64,000 bases of DNA from Candidatus Zipacnadum vermilionense. Lineage in GTDB: Bacteria > Armatimonadota > Zipacnadia > Zipacnadales > Zipacnadaceae. The notes beneath the pieces are model-generated. The model was not told where the DNA came from. It searched no databases and saw nothing but the letters and a program-made list of their open reading frames with translations. Position 1 is the first letter of the stretch, and every line of letters begins with the position of its first letter. The translations under genes were made by a program, and so were the position numbers. Where the stretch lies: positions 1 to 64,000 of the forward strand of contig JALGSV010000003.1 in NCBI GenBank assembly GCA_029821755.1, read 5' to 3'. This document shows positions 25,131 to 33,912 of this stretch, piece by piece.

Positions 25131-26285
25131 ATGGCAGAGAAGACCCTCGTGATTCTAGGCTCAACCGGTTCCATCGGCCGGCAGACATTGGAGATTGCCG
25201 CCTCCCACCGAGATCGCCTGCGCGTGGTGGGGCTGGCCGCGGGGCGCAACGCCGCGGGACTGCAAGCACAGGCGGAGGAGTGGGGCGTCGCCCAAGTAGC
25301 GCTCGCCGACGAAGCCGCCGCCACGCAGTTGGGCCAGAGCAGCGACTTGCGTGTTCACTCCGGCGCGGACGGGCTATGCTCGTTGGTGCGCGAGTTGCGG
25401 GTGGACCTGGTGGTCGCGGCGATTTCGGGAGGAGCGGGGCTGGCCTCAATCCTGGCGGCGCTAGAGACAGGCTCAAATGTTGCCCTGGCGAACAAGGAGC
25501 CACTGGTAGCCGCCGGCAACCTGGTGACGCAGGCCGCGGCCCGGTTCGGAGCGCAATTGCTCCCCATCGACAGCGAGATCTCGGCCGTGTGGCAGTGCCT
25601 GCGCGGGGAGAACCGACGTGAGGTGGAGAAGGTGCTGCTTACCGCCTCCGGAGGGCCCTTCGCGAGTTGGGACGCCGCGAAGCTGGCGCACGTGACGCCG
25701 GAGCAGGCGCTCGCCCATCCTACATGGCGCATGGGACCGAAGGTGACCGTCGACTCGGCCACTTTGATGAACAAGGGCTTTGAGATCTTCGAAATCAAGT
25801 GGCTATTCGGGCTGGAGTTCCGCGAAATTGAGGTAATGATCCACCACCAGAGCGTTATACACTCAGGGGTGCAGTTCCGGGACGGGTCGGTGCTGGCGCA
25901 GATGGGGCGACCGGACATGCGAGTAGCCATCCAGTTCGCCTTGAGTTACCCGGAGCGCTGGGAAAACGACGTACCGCGAATGGACCTGCCGACCTTGGAG
26001 CAGTTGACCTTCGGGCGGCCGGATGCGACGCGTTTTCCCTGCCTACGTCTGGCGCGGGAGGCTGGTGAGGCGGGCGGCAGCTACCCGGCCGTCCTCAGCG
26101 CAGCGGATGAGGTAGCCGTGGAAGCATTCCTCCAGGGCCGCTTGCGGTTCACAGACATACCTCGCCTCCTGGAGCGAACATTGGAGGCGCATGAGCACTT
26201 CCCGTTGACCAGTCTGGCCGAAGTGCAGCGCGCGGAGCAGTGGGGGCGGGAGCAGGGCGGGCACCTGGTGTCGACCATGGGATAG
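25131..26285 (+). CDS. dxr: 1-deoxy-D-xylulose 5-phosphate reductoisomerase
   Basis: The 384-residue length is standard for the enzyme. It converts DXP to MEP with NADPH and Mn/Mg in the non-mevalonate isoprenoid pathway. The N-terminal NADPH site is VILGSTGSIGRQTLEI (7-22). ALANKEPLVAAG and LLPIDSEISAVWQCL carry substrate and metal residues (Asp in IDSE). Then come LTASGGPF, HPTWRMGPKVTVDSATLMNKG, and the hinge EVMIHHQSVIHSGVQF with WENDVPRMDLP. It leads dxr-rseP-ispG, with rseP starting 43 bases after its stop. The SD (GGTTGGGG) is weak. The early placement with ispG is a common co-transcription pattern for this pathway. Confidence 0.97.
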   Translation: MAEKTLVILGSTGSIGRQTLEIAASHRDRLRVVGLAAGRNAAGLQAQAEEWGVAQVALADEAAATQLGQSSDLRVHSGADGLCSLVRELRVDLVVAAISGGAGLASILAALETGSNVALANKEPLVAAGNLVTQAAARFGAQLLPIDSEISAVWQCLRGENRREVEKVLLTASGGPFASWDAAKLAHVTPEQALAHPTWRMGPKVTVDSATLMNKGFEIFEIKWLFGLEFREIEVMIHHQSVIHSGVQFRDGSVLAQMGRPDMRVAIQFALSYPERWENDVPRMDLPTLEQLTFGRPDATRFPCLRLAREAGEAGGSYPAVLSAADEVAVEAFLQGRLRFTDIPRLLERTLEAHEHFPLTSLAEVQRAEQWGREQGGHLVSTMG

Positions 26286-26328
26286 GTTCGGTCTGGGAGC
26301 GCACCGGGCCGATGATAGGAGTTGGCGC

Positions 26329-27744
26329 ATGGAAGTAGTTCAGCAGCTTACGTCGGGAGTGTGGGGGATAGCCTCGGCGATTGTCTTGTTGGGGCTGTGC
26401 ATCTTCTTCCACGAGGCCGGGCATTTCCTGATGGCCAAGTGGTGTCGGATGCGAGTGGACCAATTCTCGCTCGGGTTTGGGCCCCCTATCGTTGGTTTGA
26501 CCTACGGCGAGACCTACTACGCGATTCGCTGGATCCCCCTCGGTGGCTCGGTAGCGATCGCCGGGATGGAACCGGGCGAGACGGATGTCGACCGCGGCTT
26601 CCATTCCCGCCCTCGCTGGATGGGGGCGCTGGTTATACTGGCCGGCGTGACCATGAATCTCGTGTTGGCCATATTGCTCTACGCCGCCGTGGCCCATTTC
26701 CAGGGCCTCCCCGTGCCCGGCGCGCCCGGCAACGTAGTGGCCAACGTCTTCCCGGGATCTCCGGCCTCCCAAGTCGACCTCCAGAAGCAGGATCAGATTG
26801 TCGCGGTGGACGGCTCTCGGCACGGTCTCACCCTGGCCTCTGTTGCCACCGGCTCGCCGGCAGCCCAGGCAGGCCTGAAAACCGGCGACCGCATAGTGCA
26901 AGTGGGCGATGACCTGGTGGGAGCGCCGGTGGACCTCGCGGCTCGCCTGGCCGCTCCGGACGGGGCCGAACCACAGGTGGCCTTCTTCGACAGCGCGGCC
27001 AAGGACATCAGCAGCGCCGTGAAGGTCGGGAAGCTGCCGGCCCTGTCCGCAACGGTCGGCCGCCTCTCGCCCGAGGAGGCGACGCGTGTGCTGGGTGAGC
27101 GCCTGGGACTGACCTTTGAGCCGTTGGCGCAGGCCGATATCGTTGCTTACACCTCACTGCGCCCGACCAAGACTATCGTGTTGACTGTCAGTCGCGAGGA
27201 CGCAGAGGTGCAAGTGCCAGTCACCACTGAGGCCACTGAAGCGCGCATAGCCCGGGTCGATGCCCGCGGGCGGTTGGAGAGCCCGATCATGACCATCGGC
27301 CGTATCGGGATCGCGCTGACGACACCCACGGAGTCGGTACCCCTCGCCCAAGCGATCCGCATCGGAGCAATCGATTCCGTCAACGCGGTGAGGCTCATCG
27401 TGCAGACGCTCCAAGGCTTGATCAGCGGCAAGATCGCGGCGACGCCGGGAGGCCCCGTGAGCATAATCGCCATGACCTACCAGCAGGCGCAACTGGGCTG
27501 GCCGGCGGTGGCCGGCTTTGGCGGTTTCCTCAGCGCAAACCTGGCCGTGTTTAACCTGCTCCCGATTCCGCCCCTGGATGGATTCATTCTGCTCTTGCTC
27601 GGCTTCGAAGCCGCTATCCGTCGCCGCATCGACGCACGCCTCGAGCGCATCGTGAAGGTGGCGGGGTTCGTGATGCTGATGGGGCTGTTCCTGATCCTCA
27701 CCTCCAACGACGTGGCCAATCTGATCATGCACGGGACGCCCTAA
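26329..27744 (+). CDS. rseP: RseP-type site-2 intramembrane zinc protease
   Basis: The protein has 471 residues; AGGAG SD before ATG 26329. It cleaves anti-sigma factors or signal-peptide remnants inside the membrane. H28-E29-A30-G31-H32 (HEAGH) in the first transmembrane helix and the third zinc ligand in the LDG motif of NLLPIPPLDGFILLL (near 420) are both present. A second helix (LVILAGVTMNLVLAILLY) and a periplasmic PDZ domain (PGSPASQVDLQKQDQIVAVDG, about 145-200) follow the usual order. A second PDZ-like half (GSPAAQAGLKTGDRIVQVGDD) is also visible, so the region has two PDZ-like elements. It sits between dxr and ispG as in many bacteria. Confidence 0.95.
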   Translation: MEVVQQLTSGVWGIASAIVLLGLCIFFHEAGHFLMAKWCRMRVDQFSLGFGPPIVGLTYGETYYAIRWIPLGGSVAIAGMEPGETDVDRGFHSRPRWMGALVILAGVTMNLVLAILLYAAVAHFQGLPVPGAPGNVVANVFPGSPASQVDLQKQDQIVAVDGSRHGLTLASVATGSPAAQAGLKTGDRIVQVGDDLVGAPVDLAARLAAPDGAEPQVAFFDSAAKDISSAVKVGKLPALSATVGRLSPEEATRVLGERLGLTFEPLAQADIVAYTSLRPTKTIVLTVSREDAEVQVPVTTEATEARIARVDARGRLESPIMTIGRIGIALTTPTESVPLAQAIRIGAIDSVNAVRLIVQTLQGLISGKIAATPGGPVSIIAMTYQQAQLGWPAVAGFGGFLSANLAVFNLLPIPPLDGFILLLLGFEAAIRRRIDARLERIVKVAGFVMLMGLFLILTSNDVANLIMHGTP

Positions 27745-27774
27745 CGTGCGCCGGAAGGTGTCCGAACCATCGCT

Positions 27775-28854
27775 ATGAAGAAAGGCCCCCGCAACTGCAG
27801 CGCGCGACGGACTACCCGACCGGTACGCGTCGGGGGCGTCGAGATCGGTGGCGGCGCTCCTGTGTCGGTCCAGACCATGACCAAGACCGACACCAGCGAC
27901 GCAGAGGCGACCCTGGCTCAGATCAAGCAGGTGGCCGCGGCCGGTGCCGACCTGGTGCGGGTGGCCCTCCCCAACGCCGGCACACTCGATGCCTTTGAGC
28001 GCCTGTGCGCCGAGTCGCCCCTGCCGGTGATCGCCGATATCCATTTCGACCACCGTCTCGCCATCGAGACAGCACGGCGAGGCGCGGCCAAGCTGCGGAT
28101 CAACCCAGGCAATCTGGGCGGACGGGAACGCCTGGCCGCGGTGCTGGAAGCGGCGACCCAAGCCGGCATCCCGGTCCGCGTGGGCGTCAACGCCGGGTCG
28201 CTGCCCAGGGATCTGCTGGAATCCCACGGCGGACCGACCGCCGAGGCCATGGCCGAGTCAGCGGTGCGCATGGTGGACGAGGCACAGGACCTGGGCTTTG
28301 GCGACCTAGTCGTCTCACTCAAGGCCTCCGACGTGTCGCGGACCATCGAGGCCAACCGGCTTTTCGCGGCGACCAGTGACCTACCGCTGCATCTGGGGGT
28401 GACGGAGGCCGGGCTCGGCCAGGAGGCCGTGGTGCGCTCCGCGGTGGGCATCGGCACTTTACTGGCCGAGGGCCTTGGCGACACAATCCGCGTCTCCCTG
28501 ACCGAGGACCCAGGGCAAGAGGTGCGAACGGGGCGGCAGATCCTGCAGGCCCTAGGCATGATACCCGGCCCGGTGTTGGTCTCCTGCCCCACCTGCGGGC
28601 GGTGCAAGGTCGACCTGAGGCCCCTGGCGGAGGCGATACGGCTGGCTCTGGAAGGGGTCACGGAGCCGGTGGTGGTGGCGGTGATGGGCTGTGAGGTAAA
28701 CGGTCCGGGGGAGGCTCGACACGCCGACGTCGGCCTGGCCGCGGGTCAGGACACCGTGGTCCTGTTCCGGCGGGGCGAAATCGTCGGTCGCGTTCCCATG
28801 GCAGAGGCAGCCCCCGCGTTGATCGCTGAACTCGCGAGCCTCCTGGGCAGATAG
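27775..28854 (+). CDS. ispG: 4-hydroxy-3-methylbut-2-enyl diphosphate synthase (flavodoxin/ferredoxin)
   Basis: The protein has 359 residues. It reduces MEcPP to HMBPP with a 4Fe-4S cluster in the MEP pathway. Signatures are PVSVQTMTKTDTSDAEATLAQI at the start of the TIM barrel, ADIHFDHRLA, KLRINPGNLG, VSLKASDV, LHLGVTEAG and RVSLTEDP. The C-terminal cluster ligands are CPTCGRC (near 271) and the third cysteine in MGCEVNGPGEARHADVG. It follows rseP by 30 bases without an overlap. It completes two of the seven MEP pathway steps present in the window. Confidence 0.97.
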   Translation: MKKGPRNCSARRTTRPVRVGGVEIGGGAPVSVQTMTKTDTSDAEATLAQIKQVAAAGADLVRVALPNAGTLDAFERLCAESPLPVIADIHFDHRLAIETARRGAAKLRINPGNLGGRERLAAVLEAATQAGIPVRVGVNAGSLPRDLLESHGGPTAEAMAESAVRMVDEAQDLGFGDLVVSLKASDVSRTIEANRLFAATSDLPLHLGVTEAGLGQEAVVRSAVGIGTLLAEGLGDTIRVSLTEDPGQEVRTGRQILQALGMIPGPVLVSCPTCGRCKVDLRPLAEAIRLALEGVTEPVVVAVMGCEVNGPGEARHADVGLAAGQDTVVLFRRGEIVGRVPMAEAAPALIAELASLLGR

Positions 28855-28875
28855 TCGCACCGCGGTCCCGATACC

Positions 28876-29547
28876 ATGTTCGCCGAGATTCTCGCTTTTC
28901 TGAGTTACTACCCCAACGTCCTGCGGCAGGTGCCCCCTGTGGCCTGGGCAGTCTTCGCCGGCATCTGCCTGTGGCAAGCGGCCATCAGTTGGTCAGTCCA
29001 CCGGCAGACAGGCATGCGCAGCTATGTGGGGGCTACAGTCGGTTCGCTGTTGGTCATGGCCGGGGCTATCCTGGCCCCGGTCGCCTTCAACCTTCTGCAG
29101 TTCGTCCTCTTACCCGCGCCGCTGCTAGTGGCCGGCTTCATGGTGTTGAGCCTGAGCGATGCGCGCAGCTGGTTCTCGCCCGAAGCACACGACAAGTACT
29201 ACCTTATCCGCCGCGGTGGCCTGCGGCTGCGCGTGCTCGGAATGGTGCCGCCGGGATTCGTTCACCAGAAATCCCTCCCCGCCTCCTGGCTGCAGGGGCT
29301 GGTCGTGGGCGGGATGACGCTGGTCCTTATGAGCGTACTCTACGTCGGCATTTGGCATGCCTACGGACGGGAGGCGCTCAGCAGCACTGCCTTCGGCTGG
29401 ACGACCCTCGCCTGCGGCCTGGTTGCTTTTCACTGTCTAGCTCTGGTCTTGTGCGGGCTGCTGTTCGGGTCGACGTCACGCGCGGCTAGTCGGCGCACGG
29501 AACCGGAAGCAGAGGGCGGGTCATCCGGCAGCACTCCTGCGCAGTAG
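28876..29547 (+). CDS. Polytopic membrane protein of unknown function
   Basis: The protein has 223 residues, just 21 bases after ispG. Four to five likely transmembrane helices are visible: VAWAVFAGICLWQAAISW, SLLVMAGAILAPVAFNLLQFVLLPAPLL, LVVGGMTLVLMSVLYVGIW and TLACGLVAFHCLALVLCGLL. A soluble loop between the second and third helices (FSPEAHDKYYLIRRGGLRLRV) is conserved-looking and basic. The tail is Ser/Glu/Gly-rich. I recognise no family. Co-transcription with isoprenoid and protease genes is likely given the spacing, but this may be incidental. Confidence 0.7.
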   Translation: MFAEILAFLSYYPNVLRQVPPVAWAVFAGICLWQAAISWSVHRQTGMRSYVGATVGSLLVMAGAILAPVAFNLLQFVLLPAPLLVAGFMVLSLSDARSWFSPEAHDKYYLIRRGGLRLRVLGMVPPGFVHQKSLPASWLQGLVVGGMTLVLMSVLYVGIWHAYGREALSSTAFGWTTLACGLVAFHCLALVLCGLLFGSTSRAASRRTEPEAEGGSSGSTPAQ

Positions 29548-29773
29548 GCTCGCTTCTCTCCTCCCTCAATAACGGTAGTCGTCGCGGACCGGCGTATACC
29601 CGGAGGAGTTGTCCTGTAGCGTACGTGGTCGCCGGGCCTATGCAGCTGCCGCTCCCCTGCCGTGTCGTCATGTCGACCGCTTTGCCCTCCCTGGTCACGT
29701 TCCTACTGCTCGCGGCCGTGTTCCTCCCGGGCTGTGTAGTGCCCGCACGGACCAATGCAGGAAGGCGTCCCAT
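29548..29773 (+). other. Intergenic stretch with no convincing gene
   Basis: A plus-strand frame starting at 29670 reads MSTALPSLVTFLLLAAVFLP then GC, which looks like a lipoprotein signal but runs into an unrelated sequence and stops at 29876. It may be a coincidence or the broken start of the following small gene. No promoter or RNA structure stood out. Confidence 0.4.
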
Positions 29774-30115
29774 TTGTTCGACGTGGCCAAGTCCGCCGTC
29801 GTCTGCGTTTTCGCGATCTACCAGGCGCGGAGCTTCAATGATAAGTCTTGGCAGGAGTGGCTGCCGACGGTGGTAATCGTGGCGATCGCTATCATCGCGC
29901 TGGTCGTGCCAGCGGTGGTGCTGGTGACCCGCGCCGACAAGCGCCCCCAAGGCGCAGCCGCTGATGGCCGGTTACACCGTGGACGGCCCCGCGGCCCCGA
30001 TGCCGCCGGTTGCCCAATCGGTGCCGCCCGTCCAGGCTCCGGCACCCCGGCCGCCCATGCCCCCTCCCTCGTCGCCTCCAACGCGCACGGGGTAGCCGGG
30101 ATCGCTGTTTCGTAG
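29774..30115 (+). CDS. Small membrane protein, probably frameshifted at a C-run
   Basis: Start TTG 29774 has AGGAAGG nine bases upstream. The product begins FDVAKSAVVCVFAIYQ, then SWQEWLPTVVIVAIAII and ALVVPAVVLVTRADKR, a single strong membrane helix. After the codon for K (ADKR) a run of five C (29944-29948) occurs. In the annotated frame the tail is Gly/Arg/Ala-rich and unconvincing, ending at 30115. If one C is absent, the frame becomes PKAQPLMAGYTVDGP, then a Pro/Met-rich tail ending at a TAG (30093-30095), typical of a real C-terminus. An indel, a slippage site or a pseudogene are all possible. It lies between the membrane protein gene and proS. Confidence 0.5.
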   Translation: MFDVAKSAVVCVFAIYQARSFNDKSWQEWLPTVVIVAIAIIALVVPAVVLVTRADKRPQGAAADGRLHRGRPRGPDAAGCPIGAARPGSGTPAAHAPSLVASNAHGVAGIAVS

Positions 30116-30145
30116 TAGCACAGGGAAGGCCTCGCGGGGTCTCCC

Positions 30146-30174
30146 TTGTGTTCTGACCGCACAGTCGGTATCAT
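30146..30174 (+). promoter_or_regulatory. Promoter upstream of proS
   Basis: TTGTGT (30146-30151), 17-base spacer, TATCAT (30169-30174). The -10 box is strong and the -35 weak. Transcription would start near 30181, leaving a leader of about 37 bases before the GTG start of proS. Confidence 0.5.
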
Positions 30175-30217
30175 TGAGGCTAGTTGGTGCCCAACACCGT
30201 CCGGAGGTCTTTTTCTA

Positions 30218-31921
30218 GTGCGAGCATCCCAGTACTACCTTCCTACCCTACGCCAGGCCCCGGCGGAGGCCGAGATTGCCAGCCACCGACTGCTCCTGCG
30301 CGGGGGATTCATCCGGTCCCTGGCAGCCGGAGTCTTCTCTTTCCTGCCCCTGGGCCTACGCGTACTGCGCAAGGTCGAGGAGGTCATCCGTACAGAAATG
30401 AACCGCGCCGGGGCGATGGAGGTCCTCATGCCGGTGCTTCATCCCCGGGAGCTGTGGGAGCGCACCGGCCGCTGGACTGCCTTCCAGCCCTGCCCTCTTC
30501 GCGTCAAAGACCGGAACGAGCGCGAGTTCTGTCTTGGTCCCACCCACGAGGAAGTCGTCACCGATCTGGTGGCCCGCGATGTGACCTCTTACAAGCAGGT
30601 CCCGCTGACGCTGTACCAAATCCAGACCAAGTTCCGCGACGAGATCCGCCCGCGCGGCGGGCTGATCCGCGTCAAGGAATTTACCATGAAGGACGCATAC
30701 TCATTCGATGTGGACGAAGCGGGCCTGGACCGCTCGTACTTGGCCATGTACGACGCCTATGTGCGCATTTTCGATCGGCTGGGGCTGCCTGTCCAGATTG
30801 TCGAGGCCGAGGCCGGCTCGATGGGCGGCCATGACACGCGCGAGTTCATGGTGCTCAACGAGTCGGGAGAGGACACAATCTTCATCTGCGACACCTGCGG
30901 CTACTCGGCCAACGCCGAGTGCGCGGTGGCGCGTCCTCCGGCGTCGACCTCTCGCGAGCGCACGGAAAAGCCGCGACTGGTCTCCACGCCCAATGCCAAG
31001 ACCATCGACGCCGTCTGCGCCGTGCTGGGCCTGCCGGCCGACCAGCTCATCAAGACGCTCATCTATCGGGCAGGTGAGGAGTTTGCGGCGGTGCTGGTCC
31101 GCGGTGACCGCGAACTGAACGACTTCAAGCTCGCCGGATTCCTGCGCGCGCCTGATCTGCGCATGGCCACTCCCGAGGAGATTGAGCAGGTCACGGGCGG
31201 ACCTGTCGGCTTCAGCGGCCCCATTGGCTTGCCGGAGTCCGTGCGGATCATCGCCGACTGCGAGATCGCCTCGGTCACCGACGCCGTGGTCGGCGCCAAT
31301 CAGGCCGACGCGCATCTAGTCGGCGCCGATCCCGGCGTGGACTTCCAGGTCGAGACTTACACCGATCTGCGCGAGGCCGTACATGGCGATCCCTGCGCTC
31401 GCTGCGCCGGGACGTTGCAGGCCAAGCGGGCCATTGAGGTTGCGCACGTTTTCAAGCTGGGAACCAAGTACTCGGCGGCACTGGACGCGGTGGTGGACGA
31501 CGAGCATGGGGAGCAGCGACCGCTGATCATGGGCTGCTACGGGATCGGCGTCAGCCGGATCGTGGCCGCTATTGCCGAGATATACCACGACGACAACGGC
31601 CTCGTCTGGCCGGCGGCAGTCGCGCCGTTCCAAGTGGCACTGTTGCTCCTGGATCCGGACCGCGAGGACCTTCGGCAGATCGCCGAGCAGATTACGGCCG
31701 ACCTGGAGGCGGCGGGTTGCGAGACCATCCTGGACGACCGGGATGAACGCGCGGGGGTCAAGTTCAAGGACGCGGATTTGATCGGCCACCCGTTGCGGAT
31801 TGTCGTGGGCAGGAAGACCGCAGAGACCGGCGAAGTGGAGTTGCAGCGGCGCCGTGACGGGGTTCAGGCGATGGCCAAACCCGAGGAGGTCGTTGCCAAA
31901 GCCGGGGAGCTGCTCGCCTAG
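30218..31921 (+). CDS. proS: Prolyl-tRNA synthetase with editing domain
   Basis: The protein has 567 residues from GTG 30218, preceded by GGAGG 11 bases upstream; a longer frame to 30146 carries only promoter sequence. It is a bacterial-type class II enzyme. RSLAAGVFSFLPLGLRVLRK and MPVLHPRELWERTGRW begin the catalytic core. Motif 2 lies in FCLGPTHEEVVTDLV followed by TKFRDEIRPRGGLIRVKEFTMKDAYSF. An INS editing domain (about 240-395, DAVCAVLGLPADQLIKTLIYR to VTDAVVGANQADAHLVGAD) removes mischarged alanine. Motif 3 is MGCYGIGVSRIVAAIAE, and the anticodon-binding domain ends at residue 567. The length matches the family. Confidence 0.97.
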   Translation: MRASQYYLPTLRQAPAEAEIASHRLLLRGGFIRSLAAGVFSFLPLGLRVLRKVEEVIRTEMNRAGAMEVLMPVLHPRELWERTGRWTAFQPCPLRVKDRNEREFCLGPTHEEVVTDLVARDVTSYKQVPLTLYQIQTKFRDEIRPRGGLIRVKEFTMKDAYSFDVDEAGLDRSYLAMYDAYVRIFDRLGLPVQIVEAEAGSMGGHDTREFMVLNESGEDTIFICDTCGYSANAECAVARPPASTSRERTEKPRLVSTPNAKTIDAVCAVLGLPADQLIKTLIYRAGEEFAAVLVRGDRELNDFKLAGFLRAPDLRMATPEEIEQVTGGPVGFSGPIGLPESVRIIADCEIASVTDAVVGANQADAHLVGADPGVDFQVETYTDLREAVHGDPCARCAGTLQAKRAIEVAHVFKLGTKYSAALDAVVDDEHGEQRPLIMGCYGIGVSRIVAAIAEIYHDDNGLVWPAAVAPFQVALLLLDPDREDLRQIAEQITADLEAAGCETILDDRDERAGVKFKDADLIGHPLRIVVGRKTAETGEVELQRRRDGVQAMAKPEEVVAKAGELLA

Positions 31922-31960
31922 ACAGCAACTCTCTGCGCACTGACAGCGGGGTGAGTCAGC

Positions 31961-32812
31961 ATGACCGGCCCGATACGGGAGTCGGCGGTAGCCGGGCAGT
32001 TCTACCCCGGAAACAGCGGAAGCCTGCGGCGAGAGATTGAGGAGTCTTACCGCAGCCCGCTCGGGCCGGGGGCCCTGCCGGTGGTGGAGGAAACCGGCCC
32101 GCGCCGGATACTGGGGTTGGTGTCACCGCATGCGGGTTACGCCTATTCCGGTCATGTTGCCGCCACCAGCTACGCTGCGCTCGCCGCGGACGGGCGGCCG
32201 GACACGGTCGTTGTTCTCGGCTTCACCCATCGCTCCCGCCTGACCGGGGGCGCGCTGCAGACCTCGGGGGCTTGGCGTACACCGCTAGGCGATACCCAGA
32301 TTGATGAGTCACTCGCCACGGAGGTCGCGGCGCGTCTGCCGGAAATGGCTGATAATGTGGTGGCCCTATCCGGTGAGCACAGTCTCGAGGTGCAGCTGCC
32401 CTTTTTGCAGCACCTCTACGGCGACAAGCTCCGCATCGTGCCGGTGATGATGGACGATCAGGGCGTGGAAGCGGCCCGGCGCGTCGGAGCAGCACTTGCC
32501 GCAGCCGCGGCGGGGCAGGACGTCGTCATCGTCGCCAGTACTGACATGAGCCACTACGTGCCGGCCCCCGTGGCCCGGCGGCAGGATCTGCACCTGGCCG
32601 AGTTCGTCCGCACGCTCGATGCGGAGGGGCTGATTCGCGAGGCACACCGGCAAGGCATAACCATGTGCGGGACGGGGGTCACCGCGGCCATGATACTGGC
32701 CGCCCAAGGCCTGGGTGCGACCCGCGGGGAAATACTGGCGTATCACCACTCGGGCGAGGTCACACCCATGTCCGAGGTGGTAGGCTACCTGTCGGCGAAG
32801 GTGACCAAGTGA
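31961..32812 (+). CDS. MEMO family protein (AmmeMemoRadiSam system B)
   Basis: The protein has 283 residues. It has the MEMO layout: GQFYPGNSGSLRREIEE, LVSPHAGYAYSGHVAA (His of the active-site cleft), LGFTHRSRLTGGALQTSG, EHSLEVQLPFLQHLYG, IVPVMM, STDMSHYVP and MCGTGVTAAMILAAQGLG. Bacterial members commonly sit with an AMMECR1 (A) gene and a radical SAM protein; neither is in this window, so the gene is solitary here. The human relative binds metal and phosphotyrosine peptides, and the bacterial function is unsettled. It starts 40 bases after proS, and no promoter is apparent between them. Confidence 0.93.
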   Translation: MTGPIRESAVAGQFYPGNSGSLRREIEESYRSPLGPGALPVVEETGPRRILGLVSPHAGYAYSGHVAATSYAALAADGRPDTVVVLGFTHRSRLTGGALQTSGAWRTPLGDTQIDESLATEVAARLPEMADNVVALSGEHSLEVQLPFLQHLYGDKLRIVPVMMDDQGVEAARRVGAALAAAAAGQDVVIVASTDMSHYVPAPVARRQDLHLAEFVRTLDAEGLIREAHRQGITMCGTGVTAAMILAAQGLGATRGEILAYHHSGEVTPMSEVVGYLSAKVTK

Positions 32813-32883
32813 ACGCCGCCGCAGCGACGCGTTGACCTGCCCGTAGGCAGGCGCGCCCGCATTGCATAAGAAGAGGGAGGACC

Positions 32884-33087
32884 ATGTACGAGTACTGGCT
32901 TGAGCACAAACCCGCCGGTGGGAGAATGGAATCGGTGAAAGAGCGCATCAACAGGATGGCCGCCGAGGGCTGGGAACCCTTCATGATGTCGGGTAGCGAC
33001 GACCTCACCGTCATGCTGCGGCGGCCCAAGCGGCAAGTTCCCCCAGCGCAGGTGTCCGGCGACCAGCTCGCCGCGACCTCAGACTAG
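32884..33087 (+). CDS. Small DUF4177-like protein
   Basis: The protein has 67 residues; the start ATG 32884 follows GAGGGAGG. It opens MYEYWLEHKP and contains INRMAAEGWEPFMMSGSD, the compact beta-alpha-beta pattern typical of DUF4177 (AEGWE core). The tail is basic and Pro/Gln-rich. It is very small and has no membrane segment. It stands alone between MEMO and larB. The function is unknown; homologues are often described as small hypothetical proteins. Confidence 0.75.
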   Translation: MYEYWLEHKPAGGRMESVKERINRMAAEGWEPFMMSGSDDLTVMLRRPKRQVPPAQVSGDQLAATSD

Positions 33088-33147
33088 TACCGGTGCGGTC
33101 GGGCGGTGCGCGGACGGTCGACCGGCCGTCCAAAGGGCTGAGTGCGC

Positions 33148-33912
33148 ATGGACGAGCAGAACCTGCGACAACTACTGGAAGCCGTGGCGGCTGGGCGGAT
33201 GCCCGCGCAGGACGCTTTGGAGCGCCTGCGTTCTCTGCCGTTTGAGGACCTAGGCCACACCAAGGTGGATCACCACCGCGCGCTGCGCACCGGCTTTCCC
33301 GAGGTTGTCTTCTGCCCCGGCAAGACGCCGGAGCAAGTCGCCGAAATCGTGGCGTGCCTCCGCCCCCACGCGCGGGTAGTGCTGGCCACCCGCGCAGATC
33401 GCGCGACATATGAGGTCGTGTGCGCCCAAGTTCCCGAGGCCGAGTACCGGGACCCCGCCCGGATCATCTGGGTCGGTGAAGCCGAGCCCCGGGCCGGTGC
33501 GATCGCCGTGGTCAGTGCCGGAACGTCAGACATTCCTGTTGCCGAGGAAGCCGCGGTGACCGCTGAGGCCACCGGCATTACCGTTCACCGCATCTACGAC
33601 GTGGGGGTGGCGGGCCTGCACCGGCTACTCCACCACCTGGACACGCTCCGAGAGGCGGCGGCCATCGTTGTGGTGGCCGGCATGGAGGGAGCACTCGCCA
33701 GCGTAGTGGGCGGGCTGGTCGACACGCCGGTGATCGGCGTCCCCACTTCTATTGGGTACGGAGCCAGCTTCGGGGGAGTCGCGGCCCTGCTCGGGATGCT
33801 CAATTCCTGCGCCACGGGAGTGGCCGTGGTCAACATCGACAACGGCTTCGCGGCCGGCTACATGGCTGCTCTGATCGCCTTGCGCCACAAGACGCCGGAG
33901 GAGGCCGTCTGA
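33148..33912 (+). CDS. larB: LarB: NaAD carboxylase/hydrolase of nickel-pincer cofactor synthesis
   Basis: The protein has 254 residues from ATG 33148; GTG 33142 two codons earlier is an alternative start. LarB carboxylates nicotinic acid adenine dinucleotide and cleaves it, the first step to the nickel-pincer nucleotide cofactor. The N-terminal helix region LRQLLEAVAAGRMPAQDALERL and the C-terminal PurE-like domain are clear: VVSAGTSDIPVAEEAAVTAE, VAGMEGALASVVGGLVDTPVIGVPTSIGYG and VVNIDNGFAAGYMAA. It has LGHTKVDHHRALRTGFPEVVF in between. larC and larE are not nearby. LarA-type enzymes may use the cofactor. Isolated larB genes also exist; context gives no further clue. Confidence 0.93.
   Translation: MDEQNLRQLLEAVAAGRMPAQDALERLRSLPFEDLGHTKVDHHRALRTGFPEVVFCPGKTPEQVAEIVACLRPHARVVLATRADRATYEVVCAQVPEAEYRDPARIIWVGEAEPRAGAIAVVSAGTSDIPVAEEAAVTAEATGITVHRIYDVGVAGLHRLLHHLDTLREAAAIVVVAGMEGALASVVGGLVDTPVIGVPTSIGYGASFGGVAALLGMLNSCATGVAVVNIDNGFAAGYMAALIALRHKTPEEAV

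Noticed and set aside
29670-29876. A frame reading MSTALPSLVTFLLLAAVFLP then GC, like a lipoprotein signal
   Set aside because: The reading frame after the signal is unlike a protein, and no SD is present. It overlaps the better supported TTG 29774 start. Kept only as a possibility in the features.
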